A stretch of 12,695 nt of DNA, taken from the NCBI GenBank assembly GCA_035513995.1, contig DATKBL010000059.1:1-12695 (forward strand). Reading direction: 5' to 3'. Below are positions 1 to 6,484 of this stretch, in pieces. The stretch's first letter is position 1. Every line of letters begins with the position of its first letter. Under the pieces are notes generated by a model. The model searched no databases. It had not been told where the DNA came from and saw only the letters and a list, made by a program, of their open reading frames with translations. Position numbers and translations under genes: made by a program. Origin of the DNA: DASUTW01 sp035513995 (lineage in GTDB: Bacteria > Actinomycetota > UBA4738 > CALAEC01).

Positions 1-150
1 CACCAGCTTCTGCTTGCCGGTGTAGAAGGGGTGGCAGTTCGAGCAGATCTCGACCCGGATCTCCGGCTTCGTGGCGCGCGTCTGGAAGGTGTTCCCGCAG
101 GAGCACCGGACGGTCGCCTCGACGTACTCGGGGTGGATGTCGGCCTTCAC
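1..150 (-). CDS. rpmE: 50S ribosomal protein L31, zinc-binding type (3' end off window)
   Basis: L31 is a small protein of the large ribosomal subunit that bridges the central protuberance and the 30S head. Fifty N-terminal residues are visible, beginning VKADIHPEY, close to the family start MKxDIHP. Four cysteines (C16 and C18 in RCSCGN, C36 and C39 in CSNC) form the zinc site of the C+ form, and the family block HPFYTGKQK follows. The C-terminus lies outside the window. The start is taken as GTG at 150 because it gives the usual family N-terminus; another in-frame GTG lies two codons upstream. No clear ribosome binding site is seen. In many bacteria rpmE lies directly downstream of rho; here two extra genes and a terminator separate them. 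Confidence 0.96.
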   Translation of the reverse strand, partial: MKADIHPEYVEATVRCSCGNTFQTRATKPEIRVEICSNCHPFYTGKQKLV

Positions 151-194
151 GGCCACCAAGCATACGTGAGCGTGTCAACGCCGTCACCGGACGT

Positions 195-232
195 GAGAGC
201 GCCCCCGGGGCGAATGCCCCGGGGGCGCTCTC
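195..232 (-). terminator. 17-bp perfect hairpin, likely terminator of the RTX gene
   Basis: Arms 195-211 and 216-232 are exact inverted complements (17 base pairs) around a 4-base loop. The hairpin lies 22 bases past the stop codon of the minus-strand RTX gene and before rpmE. There is no T-run on either side, so this is the U-tract-less hairpin type often seen in high-GC actinobacteria. It would end the transcript from upstream and leave rpmE to its own promoter. The rest of the 151-254 gap holds nothing else recognisable. Confidence 0.72.
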
Positions 233-254
233 GCTCAACCGACGGGAGCGATCC

Positions 255-743
255 CTACGGGATGCCTCGCGTCTCCTCGCAGTTCACCGCGCGATCCCGT
301 CCGGGCCCGCCGCGGCAGATGTCCCTGCCCGGCCCGCCGTTCAGGAGATCGTTGCCGCTACCGCCCCGCAGGATGTCGTTGCCACCCTGACCGAAGATGC
401 GGTCGCGCCCCGCACCTCCCGAGACGCGGTCACGTCCCGGCCCGGCGCAGATCAGGTCGTTGCCACCCTTGGCCCTGATCACGTCGTTGCCGCCGCGGCC
501 GACGATGACGTCCCGACCGGGCGTGCCGACGATGGAGTCGGCGCCAGGCGTCCCGATGTGCGTGGCCACCTCACCCCTGCACATGGCCGTCGGGCCCGGC
601 ACCTCGAACCCCATCATCGTCTGGGGATTCAGGAAGGCGCAGGCGACGGAAGCGTCGCTCAGGATCGGGACGAGCGAGGTGGCCAGCACGAGGGCGGCCA
701 GCACAAGCCGTCGCTTGCGGGGGCGAAGCTCGATCTCATCCAT
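255..743 (-). CDS. Small secreted RTX-type calcium-binding repeat protein
   Basis: This encodes 162 residues. The N-terminus has a basic stretch (RPRKRR, 7-12), then a hydrophobic core and an Ala-Cys-Ala stretch near 34-36, which fits a Sec signal peptide. Residues about 63-152 are tandem nine-residue glycine/aspartate repeats of the type GxGNDxxxG (GGNDVI, GGNDLI, GGNDIL, GSGNDLL), the beta-roll that binds calcium in RTX proteins. Several repeats have GRD in place of GND. Five cysteines are present (35, 55, 99, 143, 155), the last pairs flanking the end of the roll. No toxin or enzyme domain is present, so a surface or structural role is only a guess. ATG at 743 is chosen because it places the signal peptide at the N-terminus. 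A GTG at 815, overlapping the previous stop as GTGA, would add 24 residues that look non-coding. Confidence 0.8.
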   Translation of the reverse strand: MDEIELRPRKRRLVLAALVLATSLVPILSDASVACAFLNPQTMMGFEVPGPTAMCRGEVATHIGTPGADSIVGTPGRDVIVGRGGNDVIRAKGGNDLICAGPGRDRVSGGAGRDRIFGQGGNDILRGGSGNDLLNGGPGRDICRGGPGRDRAVNCEETRGIP

Positions 744-756
744 GGCTCGGTCGGTC

Positions 757-773
757 GGTCGGGGCTCCCGACC
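757..773 (-). other. Short perfect hairpin in the leader of the RTX gene
   Basis: Arms 757-763 and 767-773 are exact complements (7 base pairs, loop GCT) located 13 bases upstream of the chosen ATG at 743, in the 68-base gap after the 74-residue gene. A short GGTC tandem run abuts it. It could be a weak terminator of the rho transcript or a structure near the RTX start; at this GC content chance is also possible. Confidence 0.3.
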
Positions 774-811
774 CTTCGACGCTACCACACCCCAGGGAAA
801 ACCCTCCCGAC

Positions 812-1036
812 TCACGAGTAGGAGAGGCCGTGGTCCTCCATCAGGCCCTCGACGTAGCGGTGGAAGGCGAGGTGGTCGCTCTTGAACTCCTTCTCCTCGC
901 CGTCCTTACTGACGGTGACGACGTCGTAGGGGCCGCCCTCGGACTCGCGGTCCTCGGTGAGCCTGACCGGCTCCCAGCCATCGGCGATGTGGTCCCGCAG
1001 CTCCGCGAGGACCGGGTCGTCTCCCCAACCGGCCAC
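812..1036 (-). CDS. 74-residue acidic protein of unknown function, downstream of rho
   Basis: I do not recognise this family. The 74-residue product is rich in Asp and Glu and shows no signal peptide or membrane segment. It opens with AGWGDDPVLAELRDHI and ends EDHGLSYS, and looks like one compact cytoplasmic domain with amphipathic helices at both ends (about 8-17 and 57-69) and a probable strand pair between (PYDVVTVSKDG). The GTG start at 1036 is fixed by a perfect AAGGAGGA at 1041-1048 and lies 17 bases after the rho stop, so it should be translated from the rho transcript. Longer readings of the frame run back into rho and have no binding site. Neither the residues nor the context gives a function. 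Confidence 0.75.
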   Translation of the reverse strand: MAGWGDDPVLAELRDHIADGWEPVRLTEDRESEGGPYDVVTVSKDGEEKEFKSDHLAFHRYVEGLMEDHGLSYS

Positions 1037-1040
1037 GTGC

Positions 1041-1048
1041 TCCTCCTT
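1041..1048 (-). promoter_or_regulatory. Strong ribosome binding site for the 74-residue gene
   Basis: On the minus strand this reads AAGGAGGA, a near-perfect anti-16S match, ending four bases before the GTG at 1036. It settles the start of a small gene that could otherwise be dismissed. Confidence 0.8.
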
Positions 1049-1053
1049 CTGGG

Positions 1054-2697
1054 TCAGCCCTTCATCGGGGCCTTGGCGATCTCCTGCAGGAACTGCTCGT
1101 TCGACTTCGTCGAGCGGATCTTGTCGATGAGCATCTCGAGCGAGGCCCCGCCCTCGAGCGCGTGCAGGACCCGGCGGAGGCGCCACACCAGCGCGAGCTC
1201 CTCGCTGGACATGAGCAGCTCCTCCTTGCGGGTGCCCGAGGCCTCGATGTTGATCGCCGGGAAGATGCGCTTCTCGGAGAGCGCGCGGTCGAGCCGCAGC
1301 TCCATGTTCCCGGTGCCCTTGAACTCCTCGAAGATGACCTCGTCCATCCGGGACCCGGTCTCGACGAGCGCGCTGGCGATGATCGTGAGCGAGCCGCCCT
1401 CCTCGATGTTCCGCGCGGCGCCGAAGAACCGCTTCGGCGGGTAGAGCGCGGTGGAGTCCACACCTCCGGAGAGGATCTTCCCCGAGGCGGGCGCCGCCAG
1501 GTTGTAGGCCCTGGCCAGCCTGGTGACCGAGTCGAGGAGGATCGCCACGTCGCGCCCCTGCTCCACGAGCCGCTTGGCCCGCTCGAGCACGAGCTCGGTC
1601 ACCTGGATGTGCTGGTCGGCCGGCTTGTCGAAGGTCGAGTACACGACCTCGGCCGCCTCGACCGTCCGCTGCCAGTCGGTGACCTCCTCGGGACGCTCGT
1701 CCACGAGCAGGACCATCACGTGGGTCTCCGGGTCGGCCTGGAGGATCCCGTTCGCGATCTGCTTCAGCACCGTGGTCTTCCCCGCCTTCGGAGGCGAGAC
1801 GACCATCCCGCGCTGGCCCTTCCCGATCGGGGCCACCAGGTCGATCACGCGCTCGGTCACGCCGGTCGGCGCGTGCTCGAGCCGGTACCGGTCGTCCGGG
1901 AACAGCGGCGTGAGCTTCTCGAAGTCGCGACGCTGGCGCGCGTCGTCGGGCGTCATCCCGTTCACGGTCTCGATCCGCAGGAGGGCCATGTACTTCTCGC
2001 TCTCCTTGGGCGAGCGGATCGCCCCGGCCACCTCGTCGCCCTTCCGCAGCTGGAAGCGGCGGATCTGGCTCAGCGAGACGTAGACGTCGTCGTTGCCGGG
2101 CAGGTAGCCGTTGGTGCGGAGGAACCCGTACCCCTCCGGGAGGATGTCGAGGATCCCCGTGCGAACGGGGGCGTTCTCGAGGTCCTCCTCGCGCTCCTGG
2201 CGCTCGCGGGGATCGCGGGGTCCGCGCTCCCGATCGCGACCGCGGTTGCGCCGACGACGGCCGCGGTTGCGCCCGTCGTCGCGGGGACCGCGGTCGCCGC
2301 TCGGGCCGCGCTCGCGGGGACGCTCGCCCCGGTCGCCGGTGCGCTCCCGTCCGTCGGCGCGGTTGCCCGAGCTCGAGCCCTCGTCGGGGCCTTCGTCGGA
2401 GCCCGCGTCCGAGCGGTCGTCGGATCGGTCGTCGGAGTCGGTCCGCTCCTCGTCGCGTCGAGGGGTCTCCTCGCGTGGGGTCTCTGCGGGGGTGGTCTCC
2501 TCGGCGGAGGCGGAGGCCTCCGGCTCGCCGCCGCCCTGCGAGGGCCGGCCGCCGTTGGCGGCCTCGACGATCGCGTCGATCAGGTCGGCCTTCTTCAGCC
2601 GCTGGTGGCCCTCCACGCCCAGCTGCTGGGCGATCTGCTTCAGCTCGGGCAGGACCTTTCCCTGCAGAGCCTCTCTATCCGTTGTCTGCGTGTCCAC
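1054..2697 (-). CDS. rho: Transcription termination factor Rho
   Basis: Rho is the hexameric ATP-dependent RNA helicase that ends transcription. The 547-residue protein has a Rho_N helical domain (about 8-48, with LPELKQIAQQLG and LKKADLIDAI). Residues about 50-172 form a disordered insertion rich in Asp, Glu, Arg and Gly, including RGRRRRNRGRDRERG. The cold-shock-like RNA-binding domain follows (about 177-245, with GILDILPEGYGFLR), then the ATPase: Walker A SPPKAGKTT (301-309), LVDERPEEV (331-339), Walker B DVAILLDS (383-390), TGNMELRLDR with the likely arginine finger at 471, and the C-terminal LLMSSEELALVWRLRR. It is longer than the roughly 420 residues of E. coli Rho because of the insertion, which is typical of actinobacteria. 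The start is GTG with GGAAGGAG at 2709-2716. The gene lies six bases after the transaldolase stop, so it shares that transcript. Confidence 0.98.
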   Translation of the reverse strand: MDTQTTDREALQGKVLPELKQIAQQLGVEGHQRLKKADLIDAIVEAANGGRPSQGGGEPEASASAEETTPAETPREETPRRDEERTDSDDRSDDRSDAGSDEGPDEGSSSGNRADGRERTGDRGERPRERGPSGDRGPRDDGRNRGRRRRNRGRDRERGPRDPRERQEREEDLENAPVRTGILDILPEGYGFLRTNGYLPGNDDVYVSLSQIRRFQLRKGDEVAGAIRSPKESEKYMALLRIETVNGMTPDDARQRRDFEKLTPLFPDDRYRLEHAPTGVTERVIDLVAPIGKGQRGMVVSPPKAGKTTVLKQIANGILQADPETHVMVLLVDERPEEVTDWQRTVEAAEVVYSTFDKPADQHIQVTELVLERAKRLVEQGRDVAILLDSVTRLARAYNLAAPASGKILSGGVDSTALYPPKRFFGAARNIEEGGSLTIIASALVETGSRMDEVIFEEFKGTGNMELRLDRALSEKRIFPAINIEASGTRKEELLMSSEELALVWRLRRVLHALEGGASLEMLIDKIRSTKSNEQFLQEIAKAPMKG

Positions 2698-2703
2698 GCG
2701 GGC

Positions 2704-3369
2704 TCACGCTCCTTCCTTGCCGAGTTGCTTCTTGAGCTGGTCCCAATCGGCGATGAACCGCTCCAGACCGGTGTCGGTCAGCGGGTGCTTCACGAGCTTC
2801 GTGAAGACGTCGTAGGGCATCGTGGCGATGTCGGCGCCCGCGAGGGCGGACTCGACCACGTGCATGGGGTGCCGCAGCGACGCCGCGAGCACCTGGGTCG
2901 TGTACCCCTGCCGCTCGTAGATGTCGCAGATCTGCCGCAGGATGTGCATCCCGTCGGAGCCGGCGTCGTCGATCCGCCCCAGGAACGGCGAGACGATGTA
3001 GGCGCCGATCTCGGCCGCCAGGATCGCCTGGGCCGGAGAGAACACGAGCGTCACGTTGATCCGGTGCCCGTCCTCGGTGAGACGCTTCCCGGCCTGGAGC
3101 CCGTCGGGGGTCATCGGCACCTTGACGACGGCGTTGGGTCCGTACGAGGCGAGCTGCTTCCCCTCCTCGTACATCGGGTCGGCCTCGGGCTCGGTCGTCT
3201 CGAGCGACACATCGCCCTCGACCTCGGCCAGGATCTCCTTCCACACCTGCTCGGGGTCCAGCCCCTCCTTGAAGATGAGGCTGGGGTTGGTGGTCACGCC
3301 GGAGAGGACGCCCCAGCGGTTGATCTCGCGGATCTCGTCGATGCTCCCCGTATCCAGGAACAGCCTCAT
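2704..3369 (-). CDS. Small transaldolase of the TalC / fructose-6-phosphate aldolase type
   Basis: This 221-residue class I aldolase is of the short single-domain type. Such enzymes move a dihydroxyacetone unit between sugar phosphates in the pentose phosphate pathway or cleave fructose 6-phosphate. Visible motifs are LFLDTGSIDEI at the start, GVTTNPSL (24-31), the Schiff-base lysine K83 in VVKVPMT, NVTLVFS (105-111), SPFLGRIDD (127-135) and MPYDVF (184-189). Phe129 in SPFLGRID stands where E. coli fructose-6-phosphate aldolase has the active-site Tyr; Phe is the transaldolase choice, so transaldolase activity is favoured (inference). ATG at 3369 overlaps the kinase stop by 4 bases and has AAGGAGGA at 3378-3385. 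This coupling ties it to the cDPG genes, and the rho start follows 6 bases after its stop. Confidence 0.93.
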   Translation of the reverse strand: MRLFLDTGSIDEIREINRWGVLSGVTTNPSLIFKEGLDPEQVWKEILAEVEGDVSLETTEPEADPMYEEGKQLASYGPNAVVKVPMTPDGLQAGKRLTEDGHRINVTLVFSPAQAILAAEIGAYIVSPFLGRIDDAGSDGMHILRQICDIYERQGYTTQVLAASLRHPMHVVESALAGADIATMPYDVFTKLVKHPLTDTGLERFIADWDQLKKQLGKEGA

Positions 3370-4325
3370 CGGGTCTTTCCTCCTTCGAGCTCGCTGACCC
3401 CCGTTGGGTTCCGGCGGTCCACCCGCTCTGTCGCCTTCTCGACAACGATGTCGATCACGGCCGAGAGAGCCTGGTCGAGGCCGTAGTTCGTGACCACCGG
3501 CCAGTTGTGGGAGAGGGCCTGACTCTTGATGTACTTCTGGACCCGGCGGATGTTCTCGAAGTTCTCGAGGTAACGGCCCATCGGACGGGCCGCCGAGTCA
3601 GACGAGCGTACCACGAAATTGTTCCTGTGGGCGTCTTCGTCTTCCACGACGACGACGAGCGGGACCATCAGGACCCGATCCTCGAAAGCGGAGACGTCGA
3701 GGAACCCGGGGACCACGTGGGCCCCCTCGATGATCGTGCTCGTGCCCTCGACCGCGGAGCGATCGATCAGCTTGGTCACGCCCACGGCCACCGCGGCGGT
3801 CTGCTCGCGGAACCCCACGACGGCCTGCTCCCCCTCGCGGGAGGGCGGCTCGCGGAGGGCCTCGCCGGCGTCGAACGAGGAGGTGTAGAGGGCCGGCATC
3901 AGCTCGCGCGAGAAGAGGGCCCGCATGACCTCGCGCACGGCGTCGGTGGGGACGACGCGCACGATCCCCAGGCGGGTGGCGAGCTGGGTGGCGATCGTGG
4001 ACTTGCCCACCCCGGTGGCCCCACCGATCACGATGACGAAGGGGACGTCGAGGTCGGCCACGCGCTGCCAGCGCAGGAAGTTCTTGGCGTAGCGCTCGCC
4101 GGCGAGGTCGTCGAGGACCTCGACGGCGAGCGCGGTCAGGTCCTCGCTCGAAACGGTGGTCTGGTTCCGCTCGAGGAGCACGTCCTCGATGCGCTCGGCC
4201 ACCTGGTACGCGCGGTAGGGCGAGAGGCCGGTCACCATCATCTGGCCGGCCATCAGCCCCTTGGAGTACGGGAAGCCGGGCTCGCGGTCCGAGATCACGA
4301 TGCTCTCGCGCTTCGTCTTCTTCAT
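3366..4325 (-). CDS. 2-phosphoglycerate kinase with N-terminal ATP-cone
   Basis: This cytoplasmic kinase is expected to phosphorylate 2-phosphoglycerate with ATP to give 2,3-diphosphoglycerate, the first step to cyclic 2,3-diphosphoglycerate (cDPG). The 319-residue product starts with an ATP-cone-like region (about 5-90, containing PYSKGLMAGQMMVTGLSPYRAY), as in archaeal 2-phosphoglycerate kinases. A P-loop domain follows, with Walker A GGATGVGKST (101-110), VVPTDAVREVMR (124-135), STIIEGAHVVPGF (196-208) and a basic region RNNFVVRS then ARPMGRYLENF. The length matches the methanogen enzymes. Its ATG overlaps the stop of the cpgS-like gene (ATGA), and its own stop overlaps the transaldolase start the same way. 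The partner gene supports the assignment strongly, because the two families form one pathway. Activity itself is inferred. Confidence 0.9.
   Translation of the reverse strand: MKKTKRESIVISDREPGFPYSKGLMAGQMMVTGLSPYRAYQVAERIEDVLLERNQTTVSSEDLTALAVEVLDDLAGERYAKNFLRWQRVADLDVPFVIVIGGATGVGKSTIATQLATRLGIVRVVPTDAVREVMRALFSRELMPALYTSSFDAGEALREPPSREGEQAVVGFREQTAAVAVGVTKLIDRSAVEGTSTIIEGAHVVPGFLDVSAFEDRVLMVPLVVVVEDEDAHRNNFVVRSSDSAARPMGRYLENFENIRRVQKYIKSQALSHNWPVVTNYGLDQALSAVIDIVVEKATERVDRRNPTGVSELEGGKTR
3378..3385 (-). promoter_or_regulatory. Strong ribosome binding site for the transaldolase
   Basis: On the minus strand this reads AAGGAGGA, eight bases before the ATG at 3369 and inside the last codons of the kinase gene. 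It lets the transaldolase be translated at a high rate in addition to coupling through the ATGA overlap. Confidence 0.75.
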
Positions 4326-5656
4326 CTGCCGCTCGCACGCTCCACGGCCAGGTTGGCCGCATCCTCGAGGAGCTCCGGCAGGTCGCCGTCGCCCTCCAAC
4401 GTCTCGGCGCGGTTGTCCGCGAACACCACCTCGGCTCCCCTCGCTCGCGCCCGCTCGGCCGCCACGTCGATCGCCGCCGCCTTCAGCTCCGTGAGGAGGA
4501 CGTCGAACGCGGACGCCGCGTCGATCTCCTTGGCCAGCCGCCCCCGGTCGGAGAGCGAGTGGCTCGTCCCCACGACGTCGCAGCCGTGCGCCTCCTCGAG
4601 GTACGAGACGAGGGCCGGCCCGACCGACTCGGGAGCTGTCGTCGCGAAGTACACCTTCTTCCCCCCAACGTCGTTCAGGGGAACGGGCCTGAAGTCCGTC
4701 ACGACAACCCGGGCATCCGGCCGCAGCCGTCGCACGAGGGATGTCAGATACGCGAGGTCTTCGGGCCCCACGTCGGGGCTTCGGGCCATTGTAAGCACGA
4801 CCAGGTCCGAGAGCAACAGGCGGAACGGGCCCAGGTAGCCGGCCAGGTACTCGCGGGGGGAGGAGGCGGCGGCCACCAGCACGCCGGCGTCCCAGGGGAT
4901 CGGCGGGATGGCCGCCCCGCTCCCCTCGAGGAGCACGAGCCCCGGGTCCTCCCGGAGCGCGAGCTCGGCGGCCTGGCGGACGTTGGAGACGAAGGGGCGC
5001 CCGGCCAGGCCCCCGCCGGCGCGCCGGGCCCCGACGGTGGTCACCCCGGTGGTGAGCGCGTCCTCGAGGTAGTCGCTCGCCGCGTGCATCCCGCCCCGCG
5101 CCAGCTCGACGAGGCGATCGAGGGTGACCGAGCCGGGGCGGGCCACCTGCGGGGCAGGTGGCCCGCCCCGCCCCATCGCCACCACCACGGGGCGCAGGCC
5201 CGCCTTCGCCGCCACCCGCGCGGCCTCGCCCGCGATCGCCGTCTTCCCGGTCCGCTTCCCGGTGCCGATGACGGCCAGCGTGGGCGCGGGCAGCGGCGCC
5301 TCGCGGATCGGGGGATCGAGCCGGAAGTCGGGGCCGACGTAGCTGGCACCGAGCGAGAGCGCCACGGCCGCGAGGGCCATCCGCTCGCGGTACCCGAGGA
5401 TCGGCTCGTCGGAGAGGTCCAGGACGCCCTCGGGCCGATGCTCCTCGAGCGCGACGCGAAGCGAACGGGCGGGGTCCTCGCCTCCGAGGAGCACCGGGAC
5501 GTCGCCGAGGTCGAGGCTCCCGTCGGCCGCGACCTTCTCGCTGCCGCCGACGAAGAGCGCGGCCACGACCTCATAGCCCATCGCCCGAGCGTTCTGGAGG
5601 CCCCATCGGGTCGTGGGCGGATAGTGCTCACCGTCGACAAGCGCGACGACTCTCAT
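4322..5656 (-). CDS. cpgS: Cyclic 2,3-diphosphoglycerate synthetase (CpgS-like)
   Basis: The enzyme family joins the two phosphates of 2,3-diphosphoglycerate into an internal anhydride with ATP, giving cDPG, a thermoprotectant and phosphate/energy store in thermophilic methanogens. The 444-residue length fits the family. It begins RVVALVDGEHYPP, a family signature, then EGVLDLSDEPILGYRERM (77-94) and SYVGPDFR. The P-loop GTGKRTGKTA (131-140) and VVVAMGRGGPP (157-167) follow. Further blocks are HAASDYLEDAL (191-201), VLLEGSGAAIPP (241-252) and a C-terminal half ending with VVFADNRAE. No signal peptide or membrane segment is evident. The start lies 16 bases after the metallophosphoesterase stop without a good ribosome binding site. 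The stop overlaps the kinase start by 4 bases. The gene carries a remarkable 17-bp hairpin (separate entry). The family call is firm; product formation in this organism is inferred. Confidence 0.92.
   Translation of the reverse strand: MRVVALVDGEHYPPTTRWGLQNARAMGYEVVAALFVGGSEKVAADGSLDLGDVPVLLGGEDPARSLRVALEEHRPEGVLDLSDEPILGYRERMALAAVALSLGASYVGPDFRLDPPIREAPLPAPTLAVIGTGKRTGKTAIAGEAARVAAKAGLRPVVVAMGRGGPPAPQVARPGSVTLDRLVELARGGMHAASDYLEDALTTGVTTVGARRAGGGLAGRPFVSNVRQAAELALREDPGLVLLEGSGAAIPPIPWDAGVLVAAASSPREYLAGYLGPFRLLLSDLVVLTMARSPDVGPEDLAYLTSLVRRLRPDARVVVTDFRPVPLNDVGGKKVYFATTAPESVGPALVSYLEEAHGCDVVGTSHSLSDRGRLAKEIDAASAFDVLLTELKAAAIDVAAERARARGAEVVFADNRAETLEGDGDLPELLEDAANLAVERASGR
5134..5170. repeat. 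Perfect 17-bp inverted repeat inside the cpgS coding sequence
   Basis: Arms 5134-5150 and 5154-5170 are exact complements around a 3-base loop. They lie within codons for about residues 163-175 of the synthetase (GRGGPPAPQVARPG region), just after a conserved block. In the mRNA this would be a very stable GC-rich stem-loop. It could be a pause or attenuation site, a translation-slowing structure or a processing point; chance is less likely at this length. The reading frame is intact across it. Confidence 0.7.
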
Positions 5657-5672
5657 CAGGGTCGGGCCCGAT

Positions 5673-6473
5673 CTACTCTGCCGTCATGGGGGCGCTCGCG
5701 CGCGGCTCCTGCACCAGCGCCTCGAGCTCCCGGTAGTACTGCGCCCCGGTCTCGATCGAGAAGTGGGCGATGACGTTCGCCGCTCCGAAGGGGAACTTCC
5801 GGTAGATCTTCACCTCGCCGCTCTCGAACTCGATCAGGTTGTAGCAGGGGCGGGTGTTGCCGCGCAGCCGCAGCGACGCGCACGTGCCGGCGTTCACCAC
5901 GTAGATGTTCTCGAGGCGCCACACGTACGGGACGTGCTTGTGCCCCGAGACGACGACCTGGACGCCGGAGGTGATGAGCACCTCGAGGAGGTCGCCGGCG
6001 TCGTAGACGATGTTTCGCTCGCGGCCGGTGCCGGGGATCGGCAGAAGGTGGTGGTGGAGGGCGAAGACCTTCAGGTCGGCCGGCGCGTCGAACTGCTCCT
6101 TGATCCACGTGTACCGCTCCCGGCCGATCTGGCCGTGATCGAGGTCGGGCTCGCTCGAGTCCACCCCCACGACCCGCACGCCGCCCACGTCCTGGGTCCA
6201 GTGGCGGGGGCCGATCAGCTCCTCGAAGTGCACGTACCCGACGTTGCGGGCGTCGTGGTTCCCGGGGATCGAGTACACGGGCGCGTCGATCCGCTCGAGG
6301 TACGCCACCGCGGTCTTGAACTCCTGGCGGTAGCCGAAGGTCGTGAAGTCGCCCGTCACCACGACCGCGTCGGGCTCGAGCTCGTTCAGCTCGACGATCA
6401 CGCGGTTCATCAGGTTGGGGACGAAGTATGGGGAGCCGACGTGCGGATCGGAGATGTGAGCGATGGTGACCAT
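5673..6473 (-). CDS. Calcineurin-type metallophosphoesterase (CpdA-like)
   Basis: This 266-residue cytoplasmic two-metal phosphoesterase shows all metal-ligand motifs of the class III phosphodiesterase family: D9 and H11 in SDPHVG, D42 in GDFT, N72 and H73 in GNHDARN, the histidine cluster ALHHHLLP (138-145), and GHKH (177-180). The family includes cyclic-AMP phosphodiesterase CpdA, but also enzymes acting on other phosphoesters, so the substrate cannot be read from the sequence. No signal peptide or membrane segment is seen. The gene starts 11 bases after the kelch gene and ends 16 bases before the cpgS-like gene, which suggests co-transcription. Its position makes it a candidate for turnover of cDPG or of the 2,3-diphosphoglycerate intermediate. 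That is inference from context only, and it may instead be a general regulator. Confidence 0.9.
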   Translation of the reverse strand: MVTIAHISDPHVGSPYFVPNLMNRVIVELNELEPDAVVVTGDFTTFGYRQEFKTAVAYLERIDAPVYSIPGNHDARNVGYVHFEELIGPRHWTQDVGGVRVVGVDSSEPDLDHGQIGRERYTWIKEQFDAPADLKVFALHHHLLPIPGTGRERNIVYDAGDLLEVLITSGVQVVVSGHKHVPYVWRLENIYVVNAGTCASLRLRGNTRPCYNLIEFESGEVKIYRKFPFGAANVIAHFSIETGAQYYRELEALVQEPRASAPMTAE

Positions 6474-6484
6474 CGCCGCTCAGT

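Noticed and set aside
2170..2550. Repetitive GC-rich stretch as a separate repeat element
   Set aside because: It encodes the Arg/Asp/Gly-rich insertion of Rho in frame; repetition follows from the biased residues.
1162..3486. Long plus-strand open frame of 774 codons across rho and the transaldolase
   Set aside because: It is antisense to two firmly identified genes, has skewed composition (His, Arg, Leu, Gly), no recognisable domain and no start signal; such frames are common opposite GC-rich genes.
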